Source: Auraticoccus cholistanensis
Lineage (GTDB): Bacteria; Actinomycetota; Actinomycetes; Propionibacteriales; Propionibacteriaceae
Reading direction: 5' to 3'
Length of the DNA stretch: 64,000 nt
Assembly (NCBI RefSeq): GCF_009742705.1
Contig: NZ_WPCU01000010.1
Coordinates: 238,398-302,397 of the forward strand
The number at the start of each line of letters is the position of its first letter. The first letter of the stretch is position 1. Of this stretch, positions 14,902-23,818 are shown in pieces. A model generated the notes under the pieces. The model ran no database searches. It worked only from the letters and a program-made list of their open reading frames with translations, and was not told the DNA's origin. A program made the position numbers and the translations under genes.

Positions 14902-15492
14902 TCAATTCGGTAACGGCTGCTGCCACCAGGAGACGATCTGCTCGCGGAGCCGTTCCGGGTCGCCGTCGTTGGACCACACGACGTCGGCCGCCCCCAGCCG
15001 CGTCTCCCGGTCGGCCTGGGCGGCCACGCGGGCGCGGGCCTCCTCGCCGCTGAGCCCGTCACGCTGCTGCAGCCGCCGCAGCTGGGTCTGGGGGTCGACG
15101 TCGACGACCACCACCACGTCGAAGTCGTCCTGCTGCCCGGTCTCGACCAGCAGCGGGATGACGTGCACGACGCGGGCGTCCGGACCGGCCGCCGCCTCCC
15201 GCCGGGCGGCCAGCGCCCGCACCCGGGGGTGCACGATCGCCTCCAGGTCGCGCCGGGCCGCGGCGTCGGAGAAGACGATGCGTCCCAGCGCACGCCGGTC
15301 GAGCGAGCCGTCCTCCCGGAGCACCGGGTCGCCGAAGCGCTCGCGCACCGCGGCCAGCCCCTCCGACCCCGGGGCGACGACCTCGCGCGCCAGCACGTCG
15401 GCGTCGACCACCACGGCACCCAGCTCGGCGAGGACCGACGCGGCCGTGCTCTTGCCCGAGGCGATGGCCCCGGTCAACCCGATCCGCAGCAT
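14902..15492 (-). CDS. coaE: Dephospho-CoA kinase
   Basis: CoaE phosphorylates the ribose 3'-hydroxyl of dephospho-CoA, the last step of coenzyme A synthesis in the cytoplasm. The 196-residue protein begins MLRIGLTGAIASGKST, the P-loop at residues 8-16, followed by VVVDADVLAREVV, the conserved acidic substrate site. The length is that of the short bacterial form, without the GrpB-like C-terminal extension of mycobacterial CoaE. In many actinobacteria coaE is next to rpsA, but here about 16 kb of polysaccharide genes separate them. A TAGGGT element lies just upstream of the start. Confidence 0.96.
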   Translation of the reverse strand: MLRIGLTGAIASGKSTAASVLAELGAVVVDADVLAREVVAPGSEGLAAVRERFGDPVLREDGSLDRRALGRIVFSDAAARRDLEAIVHPRVRALAARREAAAGPDARVVHVIPLLVETGQQDDFDVVVVVDVDPQTQLRRLQQRDGLSGEEARARVAAQADRETRLGAADVVWSNDGDPERLREQIVSWWQQPLPN

Positions 15493-15548
15493 GCCCGAAC
15501 CCTACGGGCGGAACTCCCGAAACGCCCTCACCGGCCCGCGTGAGCCCC

Positions 15549-15554
15549 TAGCCT
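15549..15554 (+). promoter_or_regulatory. Candidate -10 element for the first island glycosyltransferase
   Basis: TAGCCT matches the TAnnnT pattern typical of actinobacterial housekeeping promoters and lies 21 bases before the GTG start at 15576. No convincing -35 hexamer is seen, so this is a weak call. Confidence 0.3.
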
Positions 15555-15575
15555 GGACGCGCCGGAGGACATCAC

Positions 15576-16577
15576 GTGCCGCACGTCGTGGAAGGGGCCG
15601 CTGTGTCGTCACCCTCGTCGAGGACACCCGCCCACCCCGCGGGGACGCTGGCCGCCGCCGAGGTGGTGCTGGTGTCCTTCCGCAGCCGGGAGCACGTGGC
15701 CGAGCTGCTGCGGAGCTGGCCCGAGGAGCTGCGGGTGACGGTGGTGGACAACTCCGCCGACGTGGACGGGGTGCGCGGCGTGGTGGAGGCCCGGCCCCGG
15801 ACCCGCTACCTGGACGGCGGCGGGGTCGGCTTCGCCCGCGGTGCCAACCTCGGCGCACGGGCGTCGGAGGCGGAGTACCTGGTGTTCGTCAACCCCGACT
15901 GCCGCCCCTCCGCCGACGACCTGGCGGCGCTGGTCCGGGGTCTGGCCGAGGACCCGACCGCGCTCGCCCACGCCGCCACGATGACCGACGCCGAGGGGGC
16001 CGTCGAGGCTGGCGTCGGCGGCTGGGAGCCCTCGGTGCCCCGGCTGCTCGTGCACGCCCTCGGGCTGCACCGCCGGCTGCCCACGGGTGGCCTCTTCGCC
16101 CGCCCCGCCGCGGGTGAGCACGTGGACGTCGACTGGGTCACCGGGGCCTGCATGGCGGTCCGCGCCCGGGTCTTCCGCGAGCTCGGCGGCTTCGACGAGA
16201 GCTTCTACGTCTACGCCGAGGACGTCAGCCTGGGCCGCGAGGCCCGGCGGCGGGGGTGGCGGTGCGTGCTGCGGGAGGACGTCACGGTCAGCCACGGCGC
16301 GGGCCGCTCGGGCGCGCCCAGCGCGGAGATGCTGCGGCTGCGGGGCGCCTCCTTCGCCTGGTACCTGACCCGCTACCACCGCCGCTGGTCGCTGCTGCTG
16401 CGGTGGCTGATGGTGCTCGGGGCGGTCACCCGCAGCGTGCCGGCCCTCGTCCGGCGGGACGCCGAGACCCTGCGGGGACAGCTCCAGCTCTGCCGTGGGC
16501 TGCTCTCCCGCAGGGCCTTCGTCGGCGGCCGCGAGGTCGCCGCCCGCCGCTTCGCGGAGGTGGCCGCGGCCGGCTGA
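15576..16577 (+). CDS. Glycosyltransferase family 2, WbbL/rhamnosyltransferase-like
   Basis: A 333-residue GT-A fold glycosyltransferase that would add a sugar from a nucleotide donor to a lipid-linked acceptor at the inner membrane face. Visible are VVLVSFRSRE at the start of the fold, VTVVDNSADV, the metal/donor site YLVFVNPDCRPS, and the acceptor-side motif GGFDESFYVYAEDVSLGREA that marks WbbL-like rhamnosyltransferases. The GTG at 15576 follows GGAGG at eight bases. It is divergent from coaE and is the only glycosyltransferase of the island on the plus strand. The sugar it transfers cannot be told from the sequence. Confidence 0.9.
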   Translation: MPHVVEGAAVSSPSSRTPAHPAGTLAAAEVVLVSFRSREHVAELLRSWPEELRVTVVDNSADVDGVRGVVEARPRTRYLDGGGVGFARGANLGARASEAEYLVFVNPDCRPSADDLAALVRGLAEDPTALAHAATMTDAEGAVEAGVGGWEPSVPRLLVHALGLHRRLPTGGLFARPAAGEHVDVDWVTGACMAVRARVFRELGGFDESFYVYAEDVSLGREARRRGWRCVLREDVTVSHGAGRSGAPSAEMLRLRGASFAWYLTRYHRRWSLLLRWLMVLGAVTRSVPALVRRDAETLRGQLQLCRGLLSRRAFVGGREVAARRFAEVAAAG

Positions 16578-16593
16578 GCCGTGCTCAGCCGGC
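16569..16593. terminator. Convergent terminator hairpin
   Basis: A perfect 10-bp inverted repeat, GCCGGCTGAG and CTCAGCCGGC, with a 5-base loop, covers the stop codons of two convergent glycosyltransferase genes. The position suggests it ends both transcripts. Confidence 0.6.
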
Positions 16594-17610
16594 GGTGACC
16601 GAGCGGCGCGCCCGCGCGTCGCCGCTCGCGGCCACGGGCTGGCGGCCCAGCAGGGCCCCCTCGAGGAACCCGAGGCCCCAGCAGCCGTGGACCACCACGA
16701 ACCCCAGGACCAGGCTCAGCGCCGAGACCTGCTCGCCGCGAGGACGCCGCCGCCAGCACTGCACGCTCGCGGCCAGCACCAGCAGCAGGTAGGGCGCCAC
16801 CAGCAGCCACAGCGCGGGGCGGCGCAGCCCCGCGAGCAGCACGCCGGCACCGCCCACGACGGCCGCCGGGGGGACCAGGTGCCGGGCCCGCAGCGCCCCC
16901 ACGCCGTTCTTGCGGGTCATCAGCCCCTTGCCGCGGCCGTAGCGCCGGTACTGGCGCGCCAGCGCCGGCAGCGTCTCGCGGACCTCCCACGAGACGCGCA
17001 TCTGCGGGTCGTAGCCGATGCGGTGGCCGGCACGGATCAGCCGGTGGTCGAAGTCCACGTCCTCGTTGACCAGCAGCTGCTCGTCCCAGCCGCCGACCGC
17101 CCGCGCCGCCGCGGTCCGGGTGACCGCCTGCGAGGCGTGGTCGGTGAGCTGGGCGGTGACGGCGAAGTGGTTGATGGAGTCGCCGATGGCCGCGGGGCTG
17201 GAGAGCACCAGCGCGATGGCGCGGCCGACGGGGCCGCGCCCCACGCCGGTGCGGCAGCCCCCCACGGAGGCCATGGCGGGGTCGGAGCGGAGCCGGTCGA
17301 CCCCTCGGCGCAGGTAGTCGTGCGAGATGGAGCAGTGGGCGTCGAGCCGGGCCACGAACTCCCCCGACGCGGCCGCCAGCCCGATGTTGAGGGCGGCGGG
17401 GATGATGGAGCGCGGGTTGTCGAGCAGCCTCACCCGGGGGTCCTCGGCCGCGATCTCGGCGACGATCTCGCGGGTGCGGTCCACCGAGCCGCCGTCGACG
17501 ACGAGCACCTCCACGTCGACGCCCTCCTGCTGCAGCGCCGAGCGGACCGCGGCGGCGACGCTCTTCTCCTCGTTGAGGGTGGGCATGAGGATGCTGATCT
17601 CAGGAATCAT
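16585..17610 (-). CDS. Glycosyltransferase family 2, ExoA-like, membrane-anchored
   Basis: A 341-residue protein with an N-terminal GT-A domain: ISILMPTLNEEKSV, then VLVVDGGSVDRTREIV for nucleotide binding, LDAHC as the DxD-like metal site, and NEDVDFDHRLIRAG. Two or three hydrophobic segments follow from about residue 220, placing it at the membrane, as in succinoglycan-type ExoA enzymes. It overlaps the end of the upstream glycosyltransferase gene by 11 bp, so it is coupled to it. It probably extends the lipid-linked repeat unit of the island polysaccharide, which is an inference from context. Confidence 0.9.
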   Translation of the reverse strand: MIPEISILMPTLNEEKSVAAAVRSALQQEGVDVEVLVVDGGSVDRTREIVAEIAAEDPRVRLLDNPRSIIPAALNIGLAAASGEFVARLDAHCSISHDYLRRGVDRLRSDPAMASVGGCRTGVGRGPVGRAIALVLSSPAAIGDSINHFAVTAQLTDHASQAVTRTAAARAVGGWDEQLLVNEDVDFDHRLIRAGHRIGYDPQMRVSWEVRETLPALARQYRRYGRGKGLMTRKNGVGALRARHLVPPAAVVGGAGVLLAGLRRPALWLLVAPYLLLVLAASVQCWRRRPRGEQVSALSLVLGFVVVHGCWGLGFLEGALLGRQPVAASGDARARRSVTAG

Positions 17611-18889
17611 CTCGACTGCCTTCCCGGGTCGCCCCGGCTCGGTGGTGGGTGGTGGCGGCCGGCACGGCCGGCGCCGGGTGCAGCAGCTCGTCCAGGACGT
17701 CCAGGCCGGGTCCGACGTCGAGCAGCCGCAGGGCGGCGGCCCGGCCGGCTGCGCCCAGCTCGCGCGCGAGCCCCGGCGAGCGCAGCAGGGCCAGGACGTG
17801 GTGGGCGAACTCGCCCGGGTCGTCGCTGGCCCGCAGGTCGCGGCCGGGGGTGGTGCCGAGGCCGGCCTGCCCCCGCACCGTGCTGACCACGGGGATGCCC
17901 GTGGCCAGGTACTCCACGACCTTGATGTTGACCCCCGACCCCGACACGCTCGGGTTCACCGCGACCGCGGCGCGGCGCAGGTAGACCCCCGGGTCGGGGA
18001 CGTCGGGGTGGAGCTCCGCCCCCGGCGTCCGGGCCACGAGGGCTCGCACCGCGTCGGTCGGAGCGCGGCCGACCACCTGCCAGCGGGCCGTCGGCAGCTC
18101 CTCGCGCACCCGGGGCCAGACGTGCTCGGCGAACCAGGCGAGGGCGTCGTGGTTGGTGCCGACCTGCAGGGAGCCGACGAAGACCACGACCGGCTCCCCC
18201 GCCGGCGCCCACGGGCGGTCGGTGACCAGGTCGCCGGCGCCGAGCGCAAAGGTGGGGACGTGGCGCACCGGGACCGCGGAGCGGCTCGCCCGGGTCCGCG
18301 CGTCGTCGGCGGCGATGTCGGCGATCCCCCGCAACCAGCTGCTGTGCTCCAGCCGTCGCTCGTCGCGGTCGATCCGCAGCGCCTCGAGCGCCACCGCCCA
18401 CGACCGCGGCGGCCGGGCGGCGGCAGCCAGCGCCCGGTGGTACGGACCCTCGAGGTTGTGCTGCCGCAGCACTGCCGGGAGCCCGAGCCCCTCGGCGAGC
18501 ACCCGTCCGATGGCGGTCGACTTGTGCGCGAAGACGACCACGCCGTCGGCGTCGGGGACCTGTGCCCGCACCCGCGGCAGCAGGTCCGGCGGGCAGGGGC
18601 GGGAGGCGACCACGTAGGGCGTCCGCGGGTGCAGGGCCGAGACCAGGCCCCGGCGGCGCCCGGTGGTGAACAGCGGTGCCGGCGCCACGAGCTCGCGGAT
18701 CGCGTCCAGGTCGTCCTCGCGCCCGACGGCAGCGGGGTCGGGGTCGACCGGGACCACCAGGCCGGCCATCCGGCCGGTGTCGACCGCCGCCCGCACGAAG
18801 CCGAGGTGCTCGCGCTCGCCGCCGTCCTGGGCGGGCAGGAACGGGGAGCCGGCGACGACCAGCCAGCGGCCACGGCGCACGGCGCTCAC
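17600..18889 (-). CDS. Glycosyltransferase family 4 (GT-B)
   Basis: A 429-residue GT-B fold glycosyltransferase. The N-terminal half opens with WLVVAGSPFLPAQDGGEREH, the glycine-rich acceptor side. The C-terminal half holds VVFVGSLQVGTNHDAL and the donor-binding signature SGVNIKVVEYLATGIPVVST. The GTG at 18889 is chosen because it forms a 4-bp GTGA overlap with the Wzy-like gene upstream; longer open frames here are not supported. It acts in the cytoplasm on lipid-linked intermediates. Specificity is unknown. Confidence 0.9.
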   Translation of the reverse strand: MSAVRRGRWLVVAGSPFLPAQDGGEREHLGFVRAAVDTGRMAGLVVPVDPDPAAVGREDDLDAIRELVAPAPLFTTGRRRGLVSALHPRTPYVVASRPCPPDLLPRVRAQVPDADGVVVFAHKSTAIGRVLAEGLGLPAVLRQHNLEGPYHRALAAAARPPRSWAVALEALRIDRDERRLEHSSWLRGIADIAADDARTRASRSAVPVRHVPTFALGAGDLVTDRPWAPAGEPVVVFVGSLQVGTNHDALAWFAEHVWPRVREELPTARWQVVGRAPTDAVRALVARTPGAELHPDVPDPGVYLRRAAVAVNPSVSGSGVNIKVVEYLATGIPVVSTVRGQAGLGTTPGRDLRASDDPGEFAHHVLALLRSPGLARELGAAGRAAALRLLDVGPGLDVLDELLHPAPAVPAATTHHRAGATREGSRDDS

Positions 18890-20130
18890 CGGGTCCCCGC
18901 CATCTCGCGGAGGACCTGTGGAGCGGGAGCCCGTCCCAGCGGCGCGGCCGGGGCCAGCAGGGTCACGGTCAGCAGCGAGCACAGCACCAGCGGCTGCGAG
19001 GCGCCCTGCAGCCCGAGCAGCGACACCACCAGAGCCGCGCCCAGCGCCGGCACCGGGGAACGCAGGTGCGCCACGACGACGAGCGCCAGCAGCAGCGCCC
19101 CGGCGACCAGCCCGTAGTCGAAGAGCAGCTTGGCGGGGGTGGGGACCAGCAGCCCGTTGATGCTGAGGTCGCTGACCACCCGCTGCGAGGAGCCGGCACC
19201 GCGTCCGAACAGCACCACCCACGGGTCCTGCAGCCAGACCGGCAGCAGGTGCTGGTAGGGCTCGACGGCCCGCAGCGAGAGCGAGGACCGCTCCTGGCGA
19301 CCCTCGCCGATCCGGGACAGCACCGACGCCCCCACCGCCGTGGTGGCCAGGGCCACGCCCGTGACGGCCGCGATCGGCAGGTAGCGGGCGAGCCGGACGA
19401 GGTCCCCGCGGAGCACGCTGACCACGACGAACACCGCCAGCAGCGCGATCCCCGACCCGGCCGCCGTGCACACCAGCCCGAGCGCGATCACCAGCAGCTT
19501 GAGCTGGCGCTGGGAGGAGGCGATGGCGGCGATGGCGGCGACCCCGAGCATGAACGACAGGAACGAGGGTTCCAGCGCCAGCCAGCCGTTGGCCTTGTAG
19601 ATCGGCGAGCCGTAGCTGATCGGGTAGCTGGTGACGTAGAGGGGCACCAGGTACTGGCTCGGCACGAGCTCGCCCAGGTAGTCCCGGTACGGCAGCCCGG
19701 CGACCTGCGACAGCGTGAAGAGCACCGCCACCGCCCCGAGGGCGACCCCGACGTCGGCGACCGCGGACAGCGCGGCGCGCACCGCCCGGACCGAGCGGTC
19801 GCGCAGCTGCACCACCACCGGCAGCCAGATCACCACCCACAGCCCCCAGCTGGTGACGCTGATGAGCGGGAAGTCCAGCAGCGCCACCTGCGGGATGGCC
19901 ACCAGGGCGCTGGCCGCCGCCGCCACCAGCCACAGCCGCAGCCGGGTCACGTTGAGCTCGAGGATCCCCGCCCACAGGCCGGCCCCCACCCAGAGCATGG
20001 TCAGCGGCAGCGTGACCGGGATGGCGAGCCCGGGCAGCGAGAAGCGCTGCAGGCAGAAGTTGGCCGCGAACAGGGTGGCGATCCAGATGGCCTGCCGTCG
20101 GGCGAGGCTGCGGCCGGTGGCGGTGCGCAC
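18886..20130 (-). CDS. O-antigen ligase/polymerase-like (Wzy-type) membrane protein
   Basis: A 414-residue membrane protein with about ten to twelve hydrophobic helices and a larger extracytoplasmic loop (about residues 245-310, including SRIGEGRQERSSLSLRAVEP). This layout is that of Wzy polymerases and O-antigen ligases, whose primary sequences are poorly conserved. It would join lipid-linked repeat units outside the membrane. The GTG start is 4 bp after the stop of the Wzz-like gene, and the Wzz neighbour strongly favours the polymerase reading. Confidence 0.8.
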   Translation of the reverse strand: MRTATGRSLARRQAIWIATLFAANFCLQRFSLPGLAIPVTLPLTMLWVGAGLWAGILELNVTRLRLWLVAAAASALVAIPQVALLDFPLISVTSWGLWVVIWLPVVVQLRDRSVRAVRAALSAVADVGVALGAVAVLFTLSQVAGLPYRDYLGELVPSQYLVPLYVTSYPISYGSPIYKANGWLALEPSFLSFMLGVAAIAAIASSQRQLKLLVIALGLVCTAAGSGIALLAVFVVVSVLRGDLVRLARYLPIAAVTGVALATTAVGASVLSRIGEGRQERSSLSLRAVEPYQHLLPVWLQDPWVVLFGRGAGSSQRVVSDLSINGLLVPTPAKLLFDYGLVAGALLLALVVVAHLRSPVPALGAALVVSLLGLQGASQPLVLCSLLTVTLLAPAAPLGRAPAPQVLREMAGTR

Positions 20131-20134
20131 CTCG

Positions 20135-21328
20135 TCACCCGTTGTCGACGAGGAAGTAGGCCCGCTCCCCCAGCGTGTGCAGGCTGCGGTCCAGCCACTC
20201 CAGCCGGACCGTCCGCGGGTCGACCGCGACCAGCAGCAGCACGTGCGGGTCCCGGGCGACCCGGCGGATCACCGTGGGGGTCAGCCGGCTGCTGACGACG
20301 TCGATGCCGCCCTGCGGCGGACGGGACGTCTGGTCGGCCGTGAGCGCGTGGACGATGTTGGTCGTCCGCCGCACCGGGTGCCCCGCCTCGCGGAGCGTGT
20401 CGGAGACGAGGCGGCAGGCCTGCCACAGCGGCACCGACCCGATCCGGGTGACCAGCACGGTGCGGATCGCGGTGCCCTCCATGGCCACGGTGGGCGCCAG
20501 GTCCTCGGTGCGCAGCGCCGGCAGGTTGGGGAACATGCGCCGCAGCCGGCGCAACGACCCGACGCGACCCACCCGCGTGCCCAGGAAGAGGCTGGCCCCC
20601 ACGCCCAGCAGCACCCCGCCGAGCCCGCTCAGCGCCGCCAGGGTGAGCCGGCTGACCAGGCTCTCGGCCGGCTCGCTCTCCTGGATGACCACCAGCTCCT
20701 CGGAGTTGGCCACCAGGTAGCTCTGGCTGGCGGCGAGCGACAGCCCGAGCTGCTCGACGCGGGCCCGTTCCGCCTGCAGGTCCTCCACGCCCCAGTCGGA
20801 CTGGTCCATCAGCTGGCGGGTGTCCTGGGCGAGCTGCTGCAGCTGGATCTCGGTCCGCTCGGCGCGGAGCTCGACACCGGCCCGGGCCACGGCCGCCGAC
20901 TCCCGCACCGCCTGCGTCGGGTCGTCGGCGGTGACCGTCACCGAGATGACGTCGGAGGTGGCGGTGGACGACACCCGGGTGCGCGACCGGAGCTCGGCGG
21001 GGTCGGCGCCGATGTCCTGGCCGGCCCGTTCGTAGATGCCCGGCGCGCTGAGCTCGCGGACGGCGGTCTCGACGACACGGGCCCGGTTGGTGCTGTCCTG
21101 GCTGCTGGCCTGCACGACGAGCAGGGTCTCGGCCGTGGGACGGGCGTCCGTGCCGATCCCGCCGCCGATCAGCGCGCCGGCCAGGCCGAGGCCCAGCGGC
21201 AGCCAGAACCAGCGGCGGACGGTCTGCAGCACCAGCCCCGGCGAGGAGCCGGGCCAGGGCGCGACGTGCCGGGCGGCGGAACCACCCGCGTCGCGGACGG
21301 CGGTGGTGGGGGCTGAGGTGATGGTCAT
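20135..21328 (-). CDS. Wzz-like chain-length protein with degenerate BY-kinase-like domain
   Basis: A 397-residue protein with two membrane helices (about residues 40-60 and 230-250) around a coiled-coil-rich extracytoplasmic region, the architecture of Wzz/polysaccharide co-polymerases that set chain length. The cytoplasmic tail after the second helix looks like a bacterial tyrosine kinase fold (IRTVLVTRIGSVPLWQACRL, then LREAGHPVRRT, DPHVLLLVAVDPRTV), but the Walker A lysine and the acidic Walker motifs are absent and there is no tyrosine cluster at the C-terminus. It may be a pseudo-kinase that only binds partners. It sits directly upstream of the Wzy-like gene. Confidence 0.82.
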   Translation of the reverse strand: MTITSAPTTAVRDAGGSAARHVAPWPGSSPGLVLQTVRRWFWLPLGLGLAGALIGGGIGTDARPTAETLLVVQASSQDSTNRARVVETAVRELSAPGIYERAGQDIGADPAELRSRTRVSSTATSDVISVTVTADDPTQAVRESAAVARAGVELRAERTEIQLQQLAQDTRQLMDQSDWGVEDLQAERARVEQLGLSLAASQSYLVANSEELVVIQESEPAESLVSRLTLAALSGLGGVLLGVGASLFLGTRVGRVGSLRRLRRMFPNLPALRTEDLAPTVAMEGTAIRTVLVTRIGSVPLWQACRLVSDTLREAGHPVRRTTNIVHALTADQTSRPPQGGIDVVSSRLTPTVIRRVARDPHVLLLVAVDPRTVRLEWLDRSLHTLGERAYFLVDNG

Positions 21329-21906
21329 GGACGTCCTCGATAGGGCTCGGCGTTGCTGGACACGGGTTCGCCCCGGCGCTTGACCACCCGGGCTGGGGCG
21401 CCGGCCACCACGCAGTCGTCGTCGACGTCGGTGAGCACGACGGAGTTGGCGGCGACCTGGACGCGGTTGCCGATGGAGACGGGGCCGAGGACGCAGGCGC
21501 CGGCGCCCACGGTCACGTCGTCCCCGATGCGGGGCTGCCCCCCGTAGGGCCGGCGGTCGCCCAGGGTGACGTTCTGGTGCAGCACCAGCCGCTCACCGGC
21601 CTGCACCTCGCCGCCGACCACCAGGCCGGTGGTGTGCTTGAGCACCACGCCGCCCCCGATCCGCGCGCCGGGCTGCAGCTCGGCCCCCGTCGCCGAGAGC
21701 ACGCGGGCGGTGAGCAGCAGCGCGAGGGCCCGGGTGGGCCGGTGACGCAGCGCGGCCTGCGCCACCCGCCAGTACACGGCGGCGCGGTACCGCGGGTGGA
21801 CGGCCAGCCGGGCGGCCAGGCGGGCGGCGGTGACCTCGTGGCCCTCGAACATGGCCACCAGGTCCTCGCGCACCAGCTGGTGCCACGGCTGGCTCGTCCC
21901 CGTCAT
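21325..21906 (-). CDS. Serine O-acetyltransferase-like left-handed beta-helix acetyltransferase
   Basis: A 193-residue acyltransferase. About 75 N-terminal helical residues precede a left-handed beta-helix of hexapeptide repeats (GARIGGGVVLKHTTG, VLHQNVTLGDR, IGDDVTVGAGACVLGPVSIG), ending AGAPARVVKRRG. It resembles serine acetyltransferases such as CysE/EpsC, which use acetyl-CoA. In a polysaccharide locus it more likely O-acetylates a sugar, and a cysteine pathway role is less likely. The ATG at 21906 follows AGGTGG, and the gene overlaps the Wzz-like start by 4 bp. Confidence 0.87.
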   Translation of the reverse strand: MTGTSQPWHQLVREDLVAMFEGHEVTAARLAARLAVHPRYRAAVYWRVAQAALRHRPTRALALLLTARVLSATGAELQPGARIGGGVVLKHTTGLVVGGEVQAGERLVLHQNVTLGDRRPYGGQPRIGDDVTVGAGACVLGPVSIGNRVQVAANSVVLTDVDDDCVVAGAPARVVKRRGEPVSSNAEPYRGRP

Positions 21907-21923
21907 CGTCGCGACCACCTGGA

Positions 21924-23231
21924 TCAGACCGCCGCCAGGCCGGCCGCGGGCAGCTGCGTCGCCTGCTGGGCCCTCAGCTCGTCGACCAGCCGGCCGGGCG
22001 GCAGCTCGACGTCGTCGTAGCCGATGACCTCGTCGCGGGCCACGTCGCGCAGCAGCCGGCAGCCCTCGGCGACCCCCATCGGCAGCAGCCGCTGGTCGGC
22101 GGTGACGTCGGCCCGCTCCGCCTCGCCGTAGCTGTCGTAGCCGCCCAGGCCGTCCAGCACCGCACCGGCCGGCAGGTCCCGCTTGGCCCGGGTGATCACC
22201 TCGACCGTCGGCGCCCCGAGCGGGACGATGGTGGCGTCGCCGAACAGGACCGCACGCGCCACCGTGGTCGGCACCTCGAAGTGGCAGAGGTGGTACGGGG
22301 TGTAGAAGCTGTACAGCGGGCCCTTGCCCAGCTTGTAGAGCTCCAGGTAGTGCCGCTGCCGCGAGTCGTCGGAGGTGGCCAGCACGAAGACGCCGGGCCC
22401 GGGCCGGCTGCCCACCACGTAGTCGACGAACCCTCCCGAGGAGCGCAGCTCGTCGACGTCGTAGTGGTCGACGAGCTCGTCGACGTGGCCGGCGTGGTCG
22501 GCGCCGCGCATGCCGCGGCGCTCCACCGTCATCCCGGTGGCGTTGGCCACGGTGGCCTGCTCCACCGAGATCTTCGTGCCGTCGGCGAAGCTGGTCACCA
22601 TCCGCGGGTCCTGGCCCCAGCGCTCGGCGAAGCCCTGCTGGGTGGTCGGGTTGCGGAAGCGGTCCTGCAGCCCCTTGACGTTGCCGCACAGCAGCGGGGT
22701 GAGCCCGATGCCGCGGACGAAGCGCACCAGGTTCATCTGCACCCCGGGCTGGTCGCCGTCGCAGCCGGTGTAGACCACGCCCCGCTCGCGGGCCATGGCC
22801 GCCAGCACGGGGCCGACGGTGGCGTCCACCTCGGCGTTCATGAGGACCACGTGCTTGCCGTGCTCGATGGCCGAGACGACGACGTGGCAGCCGTACTCCA
22901 CGGCCCCGGTGGCCTCGACCACGGCGTCGACCCCGTCGGCCTCGCAGACCGCGGCCCAGCTCTCGGTGACGACGTGGCCGCCGGAGGCCAGCACCCGCTC
23001 CACCTCGGCCCGGTCGCGGGCGTGGCGCGCGTCGGTGACACCGACCTCGCGGTAGGCCCGCTCGGCACCCTCGAGGTGGCGGTTCACCACGGCGACCAGC
23101 TCCATGCCGGGCGTGCTGTGCACGATCTGACGTGCCACCCCGCGACCCATGAAGCCGGCACCCACCAGGGCGACCCGGACGGGTCGTCCCTGCGCCTGGC
23201 GCTGCTGCAGCGCGCTGTCGACGAGGATCAC
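21924..23231 (-). CDS. SAF-domain NAD(P)-dependent oxidoreductase, homoserine dehydrogenase-like
   Basis: A 435-residue protein with an N-terminal Rossmann fold (VRVALVGAGFMGRGVARQI, then AVVEATGAVEYG and KHVVLMNAEVDATVG), a central region of the homoserine dehydrogenase-like family, and a C-terminal SAF-type segment (CRLLRDVARDEVIGYDDVEL). Proteins with this build occur in some surface-sugar and antibiotic loci, and their reaction is largely uncharacterised. The GTG at 23231 overlaps the preceding epimerase stop by 4 bp and follows GGAGG at seven bases. Operon position suggests it works on the product of the nucleotide-sugar enzymes upstream, perhaps oxidising or reducing a carbonyl; this is inference. 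Confidence 0.83.
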   Translation of the reverse strand: MILVDSALQQRQAQGRPVRVALVGAGFMGRGVARQIVHSTPGMELVAVVNRHLEGAERAYREVGVTDARHARDRAEVERVLASGGHVVTESWAAVCEADGVDAVVEATGAVEYGCHVVVSAIEHGKHVVLMNAEVDATVGPVLAAMARERGVVYTGCDGDQPGVQMNLVRFVRGIGLTPLLCGNVKGLQDRFRNPTTQQGFAERWGQDPRMVTSFADGTKISVEQATVANATGMTVERRGMRGADHAGHVDELVDHYDVDELRSSGGFVDYVVGSRPGPGVFVLATSDDSRQRHYLELYKLGKGPLYSFYTPYHLCHFEVPTTVARAVLFGDATIVPLGAPTVEVITRAKRDLPAGAVLDGLGGYDSYGEAERADVTADQRLLPMGVAEGCRLLRDVARDEVIGYDDVELPPGRLVDELRAQQATQLPAAGLAAV

Positions 23232-23818
23232 CGGCCGACCTCCTGCAGCTGCGCCCCGGTGCGCGCCAGCGGCCCCGGCACGGCCTCGGCCCCCGTCAGC
23301 AGCGGCCACGAGGCGTCCTTGGCGCTGATGGTGGTGACGGGCAGCGGCCACTCGATGCCCAGCGCGGGGTCGTCGTGGCGCAGGCCCCGCTCGGCGCTGG
23401 GCTCGTAGCGACCCGTCACCTGGTACATCACCTCGGTGTCGTCGACCAGGGTCAGGTAGGCGTGGGCGAAGTACGCCGGCACGTAGAGGGCGCGCCGGTT
23501 GTCGGCGCTGAGCTCGACGGCGACGTGCTGGAGCCGGGTCGGCGAGTCGGGACGCAGGTCGACGATGACGTCGAGCACCGCGCCGCGGACGCAGCGGACC
23601 AGCTTGGTCTCCGGGTGCGGGGCCACCTGCAGGTGCATCCCGCGCAGGGTGCCGGCGCGGTGGTTGCCGGAGAGGTTGCACTGGTCGACGACCGGCTCGA
23701 GGCCGGCGGCGGCGAACTCCTCGGCGCAGAACGTCCGCGCGAAGAAGCCGCGGTCGTCCTCGCGGCGCTCGAGGTCGATGACGGCGACGCCGTCGATGGC
23801 GGTGGTGCTGATCTTCAC
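23228..23818 (-). CDS. dTDP-4-dehydrorhamnose 3,5-epimerase family protein
   Basis: A 196-residue cupin of the RmlC/RfbC family, which epimerises C3 and/or C5 of 4-keto-6-deoxy sugar nucleotides. The motifs DRGFFARTFCAEEF, the catalytic histidine in GTLRGMHLQ, KLVRCVRGAVLDVIVDLR and YVPAYFAHAYLTL are present. In the last one the usual AHGF is AHAY, so the active site floor differs from RmlC. GTG 23818 is chosen for GGAGG at five bases and a GTGA overlap with the upstream gene. Because its neighbour is a cytidylyltransferase, the substrate is probably a CDP- and not a dTDP-sugar. Confidence 0.87.
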   Translation of the reverse strand: MKISTTAIDGVAVIDLERREDDRGFFARTFCAEEFAAAGLEPVVDQCNLSGNHRAGTLRGMHLQVAPHPETKLVRCVRGAVLDVIVDLRPDSPTRLQHVAVELSADNRRALYVPAYFAHAYLTLVDDTEVMYQVTGRYEPSAERGLRHDDPALGIEWPLPVTTISAKDASWPLLTGAEAVPGPLARTGAQLQEVGR

